Shown piece by piece: positions 26,201 to 35,445 of a stretch of DNA of 64,000 nucleotides. How positions within the stretch are numbered: the stretch's first letter is position 1; each line of letters starts with the position of its first letter. Source of the stretch: Pseudomonadota bacterium (GTDB taxonomy: Bacteria > Myxococcota > Myxococcia > Myxococcales > Myxococcaceae); the NCBI GenBank assembly GCA_023423535.1, contig JAFAFL010000003.1:62001-126000 (forward strand), in the 5' to 3' direction. The translations under genes were made by a program, and so were the position numbers. The notes below the pieces were generated by a model. That model saw only the letters and a program-made list of their open reading frames with translations. It had not been told where the DNA came from and did not search any database.

Positions 26201-26326
26201 TCCGGAGAACGCTCCGCTGGGCTCGGAGACTGCTCCGTTGGGCTCGGAGACTGCTCCGTTGGGCCGGGAGACTGCTCCGTTGAACCGGGAGACTGCTCCG
26301 TTGGACCGGGAGACTGCTCCGCTGCG
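26201..26326. repeat. Six tandem 21-bp repeats in an intergenic stretch
   Basis: Six adjacent units of exactly 21 bases with consensus near CTCGGAGACTGCTCCGTTGGG. Units 2 and 3 are identical and the others differ by a few bases. The 311-base gap between the beta-helix gene and the unknown minus-strand gene holds the terminator, this array and nothing else I recognise. The unit is 7 codons long, so it is open in several frames, but no start with a ribosome site supports translation. There are no spacers, so it is not CRISPR. Confidence 0.85.
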
Positions 26327-26375
26327 CGCGGGCGGGCTCACAGGAATCCCGGCCGCGCGCATGTGAGGGCGGGCG

Positions 26376-27056
26376 CTACTCGGTCGGCGTGACGGTCTTC
26401 TTCTTCGTCCGCGCCGTGGGGATGACGGCCCGGAAGCGCTCCACGACCTGCTTGTCGTTGGCGTGCGACAGCATCACGGCGGTGTAGAGGCGGTCGAGCA
26501 TCCCGATGACGTCCTGGTGCAGCGACCGGACGGCGGCGGTAGACAACTTCGAGCTCCCCTTCAGAGCTTCCTGCGCCGTATTCGCGTCGCGGAGGTCCTG
26601 GCGGAACTTCTTCAGGAGATCGACGTCCGCCGGGAGGATCTGCGCGGCGGCCGCGAAGGAGGGATAGCGGGCGAGGCCCTCGATGAGCTGGTCGAGCGCC
26701 ACGAGCAGGTCCGGCAACGACTTCGTGGGCGTCTTCCCCTTCGCGCCGACGGCGGCGTGCAGCCCGGTCTCCTGCGGGAAGAGCCGCCGGAGCGTCTCGC
26801 GCATGAACGCCACGAGGTCGGCGGCATTCCGCATCGTCTTCCCCAGCTCCTGGGTGCTCGCCTTCTGGTTGCCACGAACGACGGACTTCCCGCCGGCCGC
26901 ATCCTCGAGCCGGATGGTGGACTCCTCGAGCAGCGTGAAGAAGGCCGCGTCGATCCCGCGGTCCTTCAGCTTGTTCTCGATGGCCCGGCCCATGGGCACC
27001 CAGGCGTTCGAGATGACGGACGTGGTCGGAACGTTCCAGCGCGGTTGCTTCGGCAT
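26376..27056 (-). CDS. Hypothetical helical protein
   Basis: A 226-aa protein I do not recognise. It starts MPKQPRWNVPTTSVISNAWVP, is mostly helical with no signal peptide or membrane segment, and ends in a short basic tail (RTKKKTVTPTE). AGAGGGGG lies a few bases before the ATG at 27056, so I prefer it to 27197. It sits alone between the 21-bp repeat array and the lower-GC defence island, and could be part of the island's left flank. Confidence 0.6.
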   Translation of the reverse strand: MPKQPRWNVPTTSVISNAWVPMGRAIENKLKDRGIDAAFFTLLEESTIRLEDAAGGKSVVRGNQKASTQELGKTMRNAADLVAFMRETLRRLFPQETGLHAAVGAKGKTPTKSLPDLLVALDQLIEGLARYPSFAAAAQILPADVDLLKKFRQDLRDANTAQEALKGSSKLSTAAVRSLHQDVIGMLDRLYTAVMLSHANDKQVVERFRAVIPTARTKKKTVTPTE

Positions 27057-27633
27057 GCGATCCCCCTCTTTCTGGTCCTGCAGGTTGGCCGCGGAAGCTT
27101 GCGGATTCGCCGCGATAGGAGTCAAGCAACGAACGGAAAACCCGGCTAGACTCCGCTCTCCATGAAGTTCATCCGCCACGCTGGAACCGAGAACCAAGGA
27201 AACCTACTCCCACCACGCTTCGGCGGGTCCTCACACCCACACCATCCGTCTGGAGGTCTCTCCCTCGGCGGCGAGTCGCTGAAAGGAAATCGCTTCACGC
27301 CTTCTACCGCTCTCCTCGGGGTGCCCCGGGAGTGCGACCGGGGCGACTCGCTCGGAGAGGAGCCGGACGGCGCACGACGGCCTCCCTCGAAAGCGGGTCT
27401 ACTCGCGTACGTGTGCCTTCGAGTCGCTCCGGAGCGAAGCGCAGGTCCGGGACGCGCAAGGCACGATCCCGCGGAGCTGCTTCGCGAAGATGGAACGCAT
27501 GGCCCGAGCGGGCGGCAGACGACGGGTTGGCCCTTACGGCTGATGTGCAAGGACTGACCGGTCGGCGTCGACGCTGAAACGATACGGGCGCCTGAGAGAG
27601 CAAGCATACTTCCCACCGCGTGAAGGAATTCCA
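27057..27633. other. 577-base non-coding stretch at the left edge of the defence island
   Basis: No convincing gene is seen. Small ORFs lack ribosome sites and family motifs. The stretch has nested inverted repeats: CTCTCC (27310) with GGAGAG (27354), enclosing CCCCGG (27324) with CCGGGG (27338). GTGCCTT (27413) pairs with AAGGCAC (27458), enclosing the palindrome CGCTCCGGAGCG (27425). It may hold a structured RNA, promoter sequence for the island, or an integration scar. AAGGA before the 27634 ATG is the ribosome site of the next gene. Confidence 0.5.
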
Positions 27634-29109
27634 ATGAAAGACCTTCGAATCCCCCCCTTTGCCCCAGTTCTACTGGAGTCGATGCGGGCTATCGGCTACT
27701 CGATGGAGACCGCGGTTGCCGACTTGGTCGATAACAGCATCTCGGCTGGCGCGCGCAACGTCGGCATCCGCTTCCCCGCCGGGCGACCGACCTACCTAGG
27801 CATTCTGGACGACGGTCAGGGCATGAGCTTCGAGGAACTTGTGAGCGCGATGCGCCACGGCTCGTCGAATCCTCTGGCACCCCGTGACTCGGACGACCTT
27901 GGCCGTTTCGGACTGGGGCTCAAGACTGCCTCACTGAGCCAATGCAGGCGCTTGGTTGTCGCCTCAAAGAAAGGGGGTGCTCTCAACGCTGTCTGCTGGG
28001 ACCTCGATTACGTCACACAGAAAGAGGATTGGCTCCTCCAAGTGCTCTCAGAACAGGACCTTACCGCGCTGCCCTGCATGGCTGACCTGAAGAATCAGAC
28101 TACTGGAACGCTCGTACTCTGGCTAACGCTCGACCGGGCAGCGGCAGATGATCAAGGAGACGGTGCAATCTTCGGCGAACGCATGGACGCCGTCAGAAGG
28201 CATCTGGCATTGGTATTTCATCGATTCATCCAAGGACCGGCCGGCCGACTGTCCCTCACGATCAACGACAACCCAATCAGACCGATTGATCCATTCCTCT
28301 CGGGCCACGCTTCAACTCAGCATCACCCGGAAGAGAAGATGTGGATTCACGGCTCCGAAGTTCGCGTCAGGGCCTACACCCTCCCGCACATAAACCAATT
28401 GACGCGCGCCGAGATTGAAGATGCCGGCGGGAGGGAGGACTTGCGGCGCCAACAGGGGTTCTACGTCTACCGTAATCGCCGACTCATCATTTGGGGAACG
28501 TGGTTCAGACTGTTCAAACAAGAGGAACTGACCAAGCTCACTCGTGTCGCGGTCGACGCTTCAAACGACCTCGACGAGCACTGGACCCTGGACATCAAGA
28601 AGAGTGCGGCCGCGCCGCCCGAAGCACTCAAACAAAGACTTCGCGCGCTGATCCCGCGCATGTGCCAGCCCAGCAAGCACCTTCACACCTTCCGGGGCAA
28701 GAAGTCATTCGCTGGCCGGGTCGTGCCCCTTTGGGAAAGGATAGAGCCGCGACAAGGCAGTGTAGAGTACCGCATTTCGCGCAGTCATGGCGCGGTGCGA
28801 GCAATTCTGGCAATGGCTGACGACCAGACGGCCCGGGCCCTCTCCGGCCTCCTGAGAGCCATCGAAGAAACCTTTCCGGTCGAAGCTTTCTACAATGACA
28901 GGTCTCAAGAGCGCATCGGCTATCGCGCACAGAGCTCGCTGGAGCCTGAGCGGCGAGAGTTCTTGGAGCAACTCGCCATGAACATGCTGGCTGCAGTCGA
29001 ATCATCGGCAGACGGTCGCACCAATCTGCTTGACTCCCTCGAGTTCATCGAGCCGTTCAATCAGCATCCTGACTTCGCACAAGCCTTGAAGGAGCGCCTC
29101 CGCAAATGA
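27634..29109 (+). CDS. GHKL ATPase (MORC/MutL-like) of a predicted defence system
   Basis: A 491-aa GHKL-fold ATPase, first gene of a four-gene overlapping set. The Bergerat ATP site is complete. The N-box is METAVADLVDNSISAGA (Glu26 catalytic, Asn34 metal), the G1 box is LDDGQGM (59-64), and the G2 box is GRFGLGLKTAS (90-100). The fold continues with a transducer-like region (about 250-330). Such MutL/MORC-like ATPases in bacteria are known from predicted restriction-modification clusters. They probably clamp DNA and signal ATP-dependent activation of the partner nucleases. The stop overlaps the Z1 gene by 4 bases. Confidence 0.85.
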   Translation: MKDLRIPPFAPVLLESMRAIGYSMETAVADLVDNSISAGARNVGIRFPAGRPTYLGILDDGQGMSFEELVSAMRHGSSNPLAPRDSDDLGRFGLGLKTASLSQCRRLVVASKKGGALNAVCWDLDYVTQKEDWLLQVLSEQDLTALPCMADLKNQTTGTLVLWLTLDRAAADDQGDGAIFGERMDAVRRHLALVFHRFIQGPAGRLSLTINDNPIRPIDPFLSGHASTQHHPEEKMWIHGSEVRVRAYTLPHINQLTRAEIEDAGGREDLRRQQGFYVYRNRRLIIWGTWFRLFKQEELTKLTRVAVDASNDLDEHWTLDIKKSAAAPPEALKQRLRALIPRMCQPSKHLHTFRGKKSFAGRVVPLWERIEPRQGSVEYRISRSHGAVRAILAMADDQTARALSGLLRAIEETFPVEAFYNDRSQERIGYRAQSSLEPERREFLEQLAMNMLAAVESSADGRTNLLDSLEFIEPFNQHPDFAQALKERLRK

Positions 29110-31838
29110 GTTCACAAAGCGTCACCGACAATCTTGAAGGGGCTGTACTCGGCGCTCTCGGAAACGCGATCCCCGACGAGGCGACCTTGGCCAAGTACGT
29201 TCAACAGTTCGGGCAGATCCTTTCCGCCTCTGAGGATCAGCAGAAGCAGGTTCTGCTGAAACTACAGACGAGCCTCAAGATCCAGGTGGACCTCGGCGTC
29301 TGGATTCAAGAGAAGGACCACCGCCCCTGGCTTCTGTCGCTGAAGCCTTCGATAAACCCGTTCTTCTCGGCCAGGTACCTGAGGTTTCTAAGGCTGAAGA
29401 AGCGGTGGCCCCAGACAGTGGTCTCGAATCTTGGAAGGTCGACGGACGACATTCTGGACCTCTTGGGCAACCCCACCGAGAAGGGCAAATGGAAGCGCCG
29501 GGGCCTTGTCCTCGGTGACGTTCAGTCCGGAAAGACCGCGACGTACACGTCACTCATCTGCAGCGCCGCGGACGCCGGCTATCGACTGATCGTCCTCCTG
29601 ACCGGGACGCTGGAGAACCTGCGGCGACAAACCCAAGAGAGATTGGACGAGGGATTCGTTGGATTCGACTCGTCCGGCGAACTCAAGCGGAAGAAGGACA
29701 GCAGATTGGTTGGCGTGGGACTCTTGGGAGCCAATCCAGAGACCCAAGCCACGGTATTCACCTCCCGCGCGAGCGACTTCAACGTCGCCACTATGAATCA
29801 ACTCGGCCTCGGGTTGAGCTCTCTCAAGGGCCCCGCCATTGTCGTGGTCAAGAAGAACAAGAGCGTGCTCAACACGCTCGAAACGTGGCTTCGGGAGCGC
29901 AACGTGGAGGGCGACGGGAAGATCCACCTCCCCCTCCTGCTCATCGACGACGAAGCAGACAACGCCTCCATCAATATCGCCAAAGAAGGCGATGCCAGTG
30001 GAATCAACAAGGCCATCCGCTCGATCCTCGCCCTCTTCCATCGCACCAGCTATGTCGGCTTCACCGCAACGCCCTTTGCGAACATCTTCGTCAATCCTGA
30101 CAGCCAGGACGAGATGCTCGAGGACGACCTCTTCCCAAGGGATTTCATATACGCACTGCATGCGCCGTCGAACTACTTGGGCGCCCACGCGATCTTTGAC
30201 GAGACGGGTCGCAGCGCGTTCGTCCGGACGATCTTGGACGAGAACGGTAGCATTCCGCCCGGCCACAAACAGACGCATCACATAGAGAGCCTGCCAGCGT
30301 CACTTTGCGAGGCCATGGACGCCTTCCTCGTTGCCAACGCGATTCGAGATCTGAGGGGGGAGGGCCCAACCCACAGGTCGATGCTGGTGAATGTTAGTCG
30401 GTTCACCATCATCCAAGATCGAGTCGAGCAACTCATTCGCGACCGCTTGGAGAAGATCGTTGCGGCCGTTCGCAATTTCTCAAAGCGCCCCGTTCGGGAG
30501 GCGCTAGACAATCCGCACATCCTTTCGCTGCACCAAGTGTGGGCAAAGGAGTTCTCACGCTCGGGAGTTGACTGGCCGCAGATTCAGGCAACGCTCCAGG
30601 ACTCGGTCGTTCCGACCACGACTGCAGCAGTCAATCAGCGAACCAAGGCTGCGTCGCTCGACTACAAGAAGTATGACGACGTGGGCTTGAGAGTCATCGC
30701 GGTGGGAGGCAATAGCCTTTCCAGAGGGCTGACGCTCGAGGGATTGAGCGTCAGCTACTTTCTTCGCACCACCAAGATGTATGACACTCTCCTGCAAATG
30801 GGTCGTTGGTTCGGCTACCGCGACGGCTACAAAGACTTGTGCCGGGTGTGGATGACTGCCGAGGCATCTGCCTGGTACAGCCATATCTCGGATGCTACGC
30901 GCGAACTGCGCGACGAGATAGCCCTGATGCGGGCGCAAGATCAGTCGCCGGCCGACTTCGGACTTGCAGTGCGCTCCCATCCGGACTCCCTTCTCGTAAC
31001 GGCGCGAAACAAAATGAGGTCCGCGCCCGAGGTCGAGCGCATCGTCTCCGTGGCGGGTCGACTCTTCGAATCCGTAGAGCTGATACGAGACGAAGAAACT
31101 CGGCGTCGAAACAGCGCTGCGATTCGAGCGTTCCTGGACCGAGTGACCCCAATCGGGACGTGGGCCAGGCATGGTAGTCGCTTGCTCGGACGAGGAGTTC
31201 CGGCTGCGGAAGTGGCTCGGCTGCTTCGCGAATTCTCCGCGAGCGAAGCCGACCTGCTGTTCCGGCCGAGAGATCTGGCCGAAATGATTGCGCGGGCGCC
31301 GGATGAGAGGCTCAAATTGTGGGAGGTTGTGGTGCCAGGCGGGAGTGGCCCACGAGAGTTTGCCTTTGGTACCTGGCGCGTTCCATTCCAACAGCGGTTC
31401 GTGTTGGAGCGAAAGGATCGTTGGGTCATCTCGGGTAGCAAACGACGAGTCAGCTCCAGAGGGGATGAGGCAACAGGTCTCACCAAAGAGGCGAAGGAGC
31501 GAGCGCTGGAGCGCGCACTGGTAAAGGCTAGGGAGACAGCGCTGAAGAAGGGGCTGCCAGAGCCACAGCCATCGGATGTCAACGCGAGTGACAAGGACTT
31601 CCGCCTCGAGCGCGAGGTTCCGTTGCTCATGGTGCATGCAATCGAGCCGACGACCGGGGGCGCGCGCATCCTCAACGATGATCAGACTCCGCTGTTCGGA
31701 CTTGGCGTCAGCTTCTGCCCGTTCAACGACTCAACGGAGGGAAAGCGAGTCAAGTACCGAGTCAACCTTGTCAAGTTCAGGGAGCTCTTCGGCGCGGAGG
31801 AGGGAGAGGACCAAGACGATGAAGAGGACGTCCCGTGA
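29106..31838 (+). CDS. Z1-domain protein (SF2-type ATPase)
   Basis: A 910-aa protein with an SF2 helicase-like core. Walker A is GDVQSGKT (137-144), the Walker B/DEAD-type box is LLLIDDEADNAS (278-288), and motif III-like SYVGFTATPFANIF is at 315-328. The Z1 signature VGGNSLSRGLTLEGL lies at 533-547, and motif VI-like QMGRWFGYRDGY at 564-575. Pfam calls this the endonuclease Z1 domain; I expect a DNA translocase or loader. The C-terminal 300 residues are unassigned. The ATG overlaps the GHKL gene and the stop overlaps the next gene (ATGA), so all are co-translated. Confidence 0.88.
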   Translation: MSSQSVTDNLEGAVLGALGNAIPDEATLAKYVQQFGQILSASEDQQKQVLLKLQTSLKIQVDLGVWIQEKDHRPWLLSLKPSINPFFSARYLRFLRLKKRWPQTVVSNLGRSTDDILDLLGNPTEKGKWKRRGLVLGDVQSGKTATYTSLICSAADAGYRLIVLLTGTLENLRRQTQERLDEGFVGFDSSGELKRKKDSRLVGVGLLGANPETQATVFTSRASDFNVATMNQLGLGLSSLKGPAIVVVKKNKSVLNTLETWLRERNVEGDGKIHLPLLLIDDEADNASINIAKEGDASGINKAIRSILALFHRTSYVGFTATPFANIFVNPDSQDEMLEDDLFPRDFIYALHAPSNYLGAHAIFDETGRSAFVRTILDENGSIPPGHKQTHHIESLPASLCEAMDAFLVANAIRDLRGEGPTHRSMLVNVSRFTIIQDRVEQLIRDRLEKIVAAVRNFSKRPVREALDNPHILSLHQVWAKEFSRSGVDWPQIQATLQDSVVPTTTAAVNQRTKAASLDYKKYDDVGLRVIAVGGNSLSRGLTLEGLSVSYFLRTTKMYDTLLQMGRWFGYRDGYKDLCRVWMTAEASAWYSHISDATRELRDEIALMRAQDQSPADFGLAVRSHPDSLLVTARNKMRSAPEVERIVSVAGRLFESVELIRDEETRRRNSAAIRAFLDRVTPIGTWARHGSRLLGRGVPAAEVARLLREFSASEADLLFRPRDLAEMIARAPDERLKLWEVVVPGGSGPREFAFGTWRVPFQQRFVLERKDRWVISGSKRRVSSRGDEATGLTKEAKERALERALVKARETALKKGLPEPQPSDVNASDKDFRLEREVPLLMVHAIEPTTGGARILNDDQTPLFGLGVSFCPFNDSTEGKRVKYRVNLVKFRELFGAEEGEDQDDEEDVP

Positions 31839-32770
31839 AGCTCGACTTTCCGTGGAGCGGCAGTGACGACACCCGCGACGGATTCCAACGGCTGTCACCC
31901 GGCCCGGTAGACCTGTGGGCGGGCATCAACGAGGGTAGACGCGCTCTGTTGTTCGTCACGAATTCCGAGCCCCCCAAGCTCCCGAACTTCGCGGCCATCA
32001 CATTCCGAAGAGCGCGCCGCGATGATGGGCGTTGGAGTACGATTCTTCGACTTGAGCGGCCTGAACTCCGGTCCCTCTTCGCCCAAGTGGCTGATGACCT
32101 CGCGAGAGTCACCTTGGTTCACGATTCTGAGAATGCTGCATACCGGGCGTTCGTCGACCGCGTGCGCTACTGGCGGGAGTTGTTCACCACTGTTGGCACT
32201 GGGGTGCTCGGAGAAGAGTCCCTCAAGGGCCTCGTCGGCGAATTGCTGTTCCTCGACTTGCATGCTCTGCCGCGACTCCCTGTGAGTGATGCGATCGTCG
32301 CGTGGGTCGGCCCATTGCGGAGACCGCAGGACTTCATCTTCAAGGACGTGTCGATAGAGGTGAAGGCAACCGGAGTGGATGCGGAGGTCGTCGAGATCTC
32401 GTCCCTTGAGCAACTGGATGTCGCCGGGCGGTCTCTGCGGCTCGGCGTCGTTGAAGTAGTCGTCGGCTCAACGGCCCAGCCGGACTCGATGTCAGTCGCG
32501 GAGCTCGTGGCCCGCGTTCGTGCCTCATGCGGCACCCAAGAGGCCCGTGTCTCATTTGAGCAGCGACTGCAGCTCGCTGGATACGCCCCCCTTCCCGACT
32601 ATGAACAAATCAGATTCAGCAACAGCGCCTTCAGGTTCTTCGACATCCGGACTGACTTCCCGCGCCTCACGCGGGATTCCGTCTCTCCGGCCATCGCTGG
32701 CTGTGCATACTCGCTGAGACTCACGGGGATAGGTTCATATGCAATCGATGACTGGCAGCATGGAGCTTGA
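31835..32770 (+). CDS. DUF4420 PD-(D/E)XK nuclease-like protein
   Basis: A 311-aa protein matching the DUF4420 pattern. GLVGELLFL lies at 132-140. PQDFIFKDVSIEVKATG then provides the nuclease triad Asp166, Glu175 and Lys177. These residues are in place, so the fold is probably an active nuclease. DUF4420 proteins are standard partners of Z1 and GHKL ATPases in predicted phage-resistance clusters. It overlaps genes on both sides, and by context it is one of the DNA-cutting effectors. Confidence 0.85.
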   Translation: MKLDFPWSGSDDTRDGFQRLSPGPVDLWAGINEGRRALLFVTNSEPPKLPNFAAITFRRARRDDGRWSTILRLERPELRSLFAQVADDLARVTLVHDSENAAYRAFVDRVRYWRELFTTVGTGVLGEESLKGLVGELLFLDLHALPRLPVSDAIVAWVGPLRRPQDFIFKDVSIEVKATGVDAEVVEISSLEQLDVAGRSLRLGVVEVVVGSTAQPDSMSVAELVARVRASCGTQEARVSFEQRLQLAGYAPLPDYEQIRFSNSAFRFFDIRTDFPRLTRDSVSPAIAGCAYSLRLTGIGSYAIDDWQHGA

Positions 32771-34841
32771 CGAAGTCCAGGCGTTTCGTATTTCCCTGCT
32801 CGAGGGCGTCCGGGCAGCGGCCGTGAGCAGTGGGACGTACCTCCGAGATGCTTTCGTCAAGGAAGCTGCCGACCGACTCATCGTCGCGGATGAGTTCCCT
32901 GATCTTACGCCGTGTGTGTACGCCGGCCGGGGCAAGAGACGCCGAGAACTGGTCGTAGATGGCTTCGTCGTCGACGATGCCGACCTAGACAGCTCCGTGA
33001 GCATCATGCTCGCCGATCTGCGAGACGAAGCGGGAATGCCGAGTCTCACACAGACTCAAGCCCAAGCCCTTCTAGACAAGGGCCTCCACTTCATCGAGGA
33101 AGCTCTCGAAGGGCGACTTCACGAAGAACTGGAGCCGAGCACCCCTGCCTGCGATCTCGCTACGTGGCTCTATGAGCACCGATCGAGCCTCAACAGCATT
33201 CGGACCTATCTGGTGACAGATGCCGTGCTCAGCTCTCGCTTGAAGAAGCTTCCCGAACGCTCCGTTCGTGGTGTGCGGGTTGAGTGTCACCTTTGGGATG
33301 TAGTGCGGTTCTTCCGGGCGCAGGGAGGCGGGGGGCGAGAACCGATCGACATCAACCTCGGAGAATTCAGTGCTGAAGGCGTTCCTGCACTACTAGCGAG
33401 CGTCGGTGACGAAGCCTACCAGTCGTATCTCTGCGTTCTTCGCGGCGACATCCTTGCGAGTCTTTACGACCGCTACGGTGGCCGGCTTCTCGAGGGGAAC
33501 GTTCGTTCGTTCCTGAGCGTCCGGGTGAAGGTCAATGCTGGGATGCAGAACACGATCAGCGCAGAGCCGACTCGGTTCTTCGCTTACAACAACGGCATCA
33601 CCGCGACAGCTGCAGCCGTAGTCGCTGAAGAGCATCCATCCGGCGTTCGCCTGATGCGAGTCCGGGATCTACAGATCGTAAATGGGGGGCAGACCACGGC
33701 CTCATTGTTCCATGCGAGCCGCAAGGTCGAAGCGCGCGAACACCTCAAGTCAATCTACGTTCAGATGAAACTGTCGGTCGTACCTCCGGAAATTTCCTCC
33801 GAACTCGTAAGCAAGATAGCTCGTTTCGCAAACACCCAGAACAAGGTCTCCGAGGCCGACCTGTTCTCGAACCATCCCTTCCACCTCAGGGTGTCCGAAA
33901 TCGCAGCGCGGACCTGGGCTCCTGCTTCAGGAGACGGCCAAGTGCAAACCAAGTGGTTCTATGAACGCGCCCGGGGCGAGTATGTGAACGAGCAAGTCAA
34001 GCTCTCTCCGGCACGCAAACGCACCTTCCTTCTCCAGAATCCGAAAGACCAGTTGATAACCAAGACCGACTTGGCCAAGTTCGAGAACTCGTGGGACCGC
34101 AAGCCTCACATCGTGAGTCGAGGTGCCCAGAAGAACTTCGCCGAGTTTGCCGAAGTGATATCCGAGCGCTGGAGCGCCCTCGAGGCCAACTTCAACGAAC
34201 GCTGGTTCCAGCAGGCCGTGGTGAGGGCCATCATTTTCCGAACAGCCGAATCCGTCGTGTCCGAGCAGGACTGGTATGACGGCGGCTACCGCGCAAACAT
34301 CGTCACATATGCCATTGCCCGCGTCGCCGAGGAGCTATCGGCAACGAACCGGGCGCTGGACTATCAAGCGATATGGAAGCGGCAGTCACTCTCGAGCGCA
34401 TTCCGAGTACAACTCGGGGAGGCGGCTCGACTCGCCCACGAAGTAATCCACTCTCCGCCAGAAGGAATGAGGAACGTCTCCGAATGGGCCAAGAAGCCTG
34501 CTTGCTGGGACCGGCTGAAGACGCAGAAACTGGGATTGTTCAAGGCGTTCCAAGACGAACTCGTATCGTTGTCCGACGAGAAGGAGAACGTAGTCGACGC
34601 GCGCAAGACGCGGAAGATCGACGACGGCATCGAGGCGCAGGCGCTAGTTGTGTCGCTCGGGAGCTTGTATTGGAGGCGAGTCCTTGCGTGGCACAAGTCA
34701 TCGGGCGGATTGTCGCTTCGAGAGCGCAATATCATTACCGCCGTCACCTCCAGCGCCAAGGCCTTTTTGCCCACGGAAGCTCAATCGCTCGTCTTGAAGG
34801 ACGTCCACTCACGGCTTCAATCACTCGGCATCAAGGTCTGA
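32739..34841 (+). CDS. AIPR-family (abortive infection phage resistance) protein
   Basis: A 700-aa protein with the AIPR signatures LLEGNVRSFL (250-259), FAYNNGIT (281-288) and QIVNGGQTT (312-320). The family is named for plasmid-borne abortive-infection proteins; its biochemistry is not known to me. In-frame ATGs at 32739, 32748 and 32760 all overlap the DUF4420 gene. The first has GGGGATAGG upstream and is chosen. It ends 1 base before the GTG of the Vsr gene. The C-terminal 300 residues have no recognised motif. Confidence 0.87.
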   Translation: MQSMTGSMELDEVQAFRISLLEGVRAAAVSSGTYLRDAFVKEAADRLIVADEFPDLTPCVYAGRGKRRRELVVDGFVVDDADLDSSVSIMLADLRDEAGMPSLTQTQAQALLDKGLHFIEEALEGRLHEELEPSTPACDLATWLYEHRSSLNSIRTYLVTDAVLSSRLKKLPERSVRGVRVECHLWDVVRFFRAQGGGGREPIDINLGEFSAEGVPALLASVGDEAYQSYLCVLRGDILASLYDRYGGRLLEGNVRSFLSVRVKVNAGMQNTISAEPTRFFAYNNGITATAAAVVAEEHPSGVRLMRVRDLQIVNGGQTTASLFHASRKVEAREHLKSIYVQMKLSVVPPEISSELVSKIARFANTQNKVSEADLFSNHPFHLRVSEIAARTWAPASGDGQVQTKWFYERARGEYVNEQVKLSPARKRTFLLQNPKDQLITKTDLAKFENSWDRKPHIVSRGAQKNFAEFAEVISERWSALEANFNERWFQQAVVRAIIFRTAESVVSEQDWYDGGYRANIVTYAIARVAEELSATNRALDYQAIWKRQSLSSAFRVQLGEAARLAHEVIHSPPEGMRNVSEWAKKPACWDRLKTQKLGLFKAFQDELVSLSDEKENVVDARKTRKIDDGIEAQALVVSLGSLYWRRVLAWHKSSGGLSLRERNIITAVTSSAKAFLPTEAQSLVLKDVHSRLQSLGIKV

Positions 34842-34842
34842 C

Positions 34843-35445
34843 GTGTCGGCTTCGCGCTGGAAATCTGAGTTACAGAAGAGCGGGCTGACCCGATCTGAGC
34901 AAATGCGCCGGATAGTCGCGCGCGACACAGAACCCGAACTCCTGCTCAGGCACACGCTCTGGCGCTTGGGAATACGATATCGCATCCATATCAAGACGCC
35001 GGCAGGCAGGGCTGATTTTGCAAACACTCGACAACGATGGGCGGTATTCGTAGACGGGTGTTTCTGGCACGGATGTCCGGAGCACTATGTGATGCCGCGT
35101 TCGCGGAAGGACTTCTGGTCCAACAAGCTCAGCCAGAACGTAGCGCGCGATGCGCGCCAGACATCTGTACTACTCAGTCAGGGCTGGGTCGTCATCCGCT
35201 TCTGGGAACACGACGTGAGGTCGGACACGGCGGGATGCGCTCAAGCCATCGCAAATGCAATCCGAGAGCGACAATCGGCAGTCACTACCGACATGCGTGT
35301 GTGCGAGGTGCGACCCCATACTGGAGAACGCGATACCGAGCGAAGAGTGCTGACCAGACTGTCCGACGTCGGATTCCGCGAGGAACAGATCCGAGTACGC
35401 ACGACCCACAAGATTGGGATGCGCGCGGTCATCCTGCCTTCGTGA
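34843..35445 (+). CDS. Vsr-type very-short-patch-repair-like endonuclease
   Basis: A 200-aa protein starting at GTG. The Vsr core is clear: RADF with the catalytic Asp58, then VFVDGCFWHGCPEHY (residues 69-82, Cys/His zinc site), NxxRDxxQ, GWVVIRFWEHDV (114-125). E. coli Vsr nicks T:G mismatches made by deamination of 5-methylcytosine; here it is paired with a cytosine methyltransferase. About 60 extra residues follow the usual end. The 3' end overlaps the convergent methyltransferase gene by 17 bases. It may repair methylation damage, or act as a nuclease of the defence system. Confidence 0.88.
   Translation: MSASRWKSELQKSGLTRSEQMRRIVARDTEPELLLRHTLWRLGIRYRIHIKTPAGRADFANTRQRWAVFVDGCFWHGCPEHYVMPRSRKDFWSNKLSQNVARDARQTSVLLSQGWVVIRFWEHDVRSDTAGCAQAIANAIRERQSAVTTDMRVCEVRPHTGERDTERRVLTRLSDVGFREEQIRVRTTHKIGMRAVILPS

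Noticed and set aside
26201..26326. CRISPR-like reading of the 21-bp repeats
   Set aside because: Units are directly adjacent with no spacers, and there are no cas genes in the window.
25955..26362. A 135-codon minus-strand ORF containing the 21-bp repeat
   Set aside because: It overlaps the 3' end of the beta-helix gene and exists only because the repeat unit is a multiple of three.
27162..27557. A 131-codon plus-strand ORF between the unknown gene and the GHKL ATPase
   Set aside because: No ribosome site, no recognisable motif, low-complexity Gly/Pro/Arg content, and several stem structures cross it.
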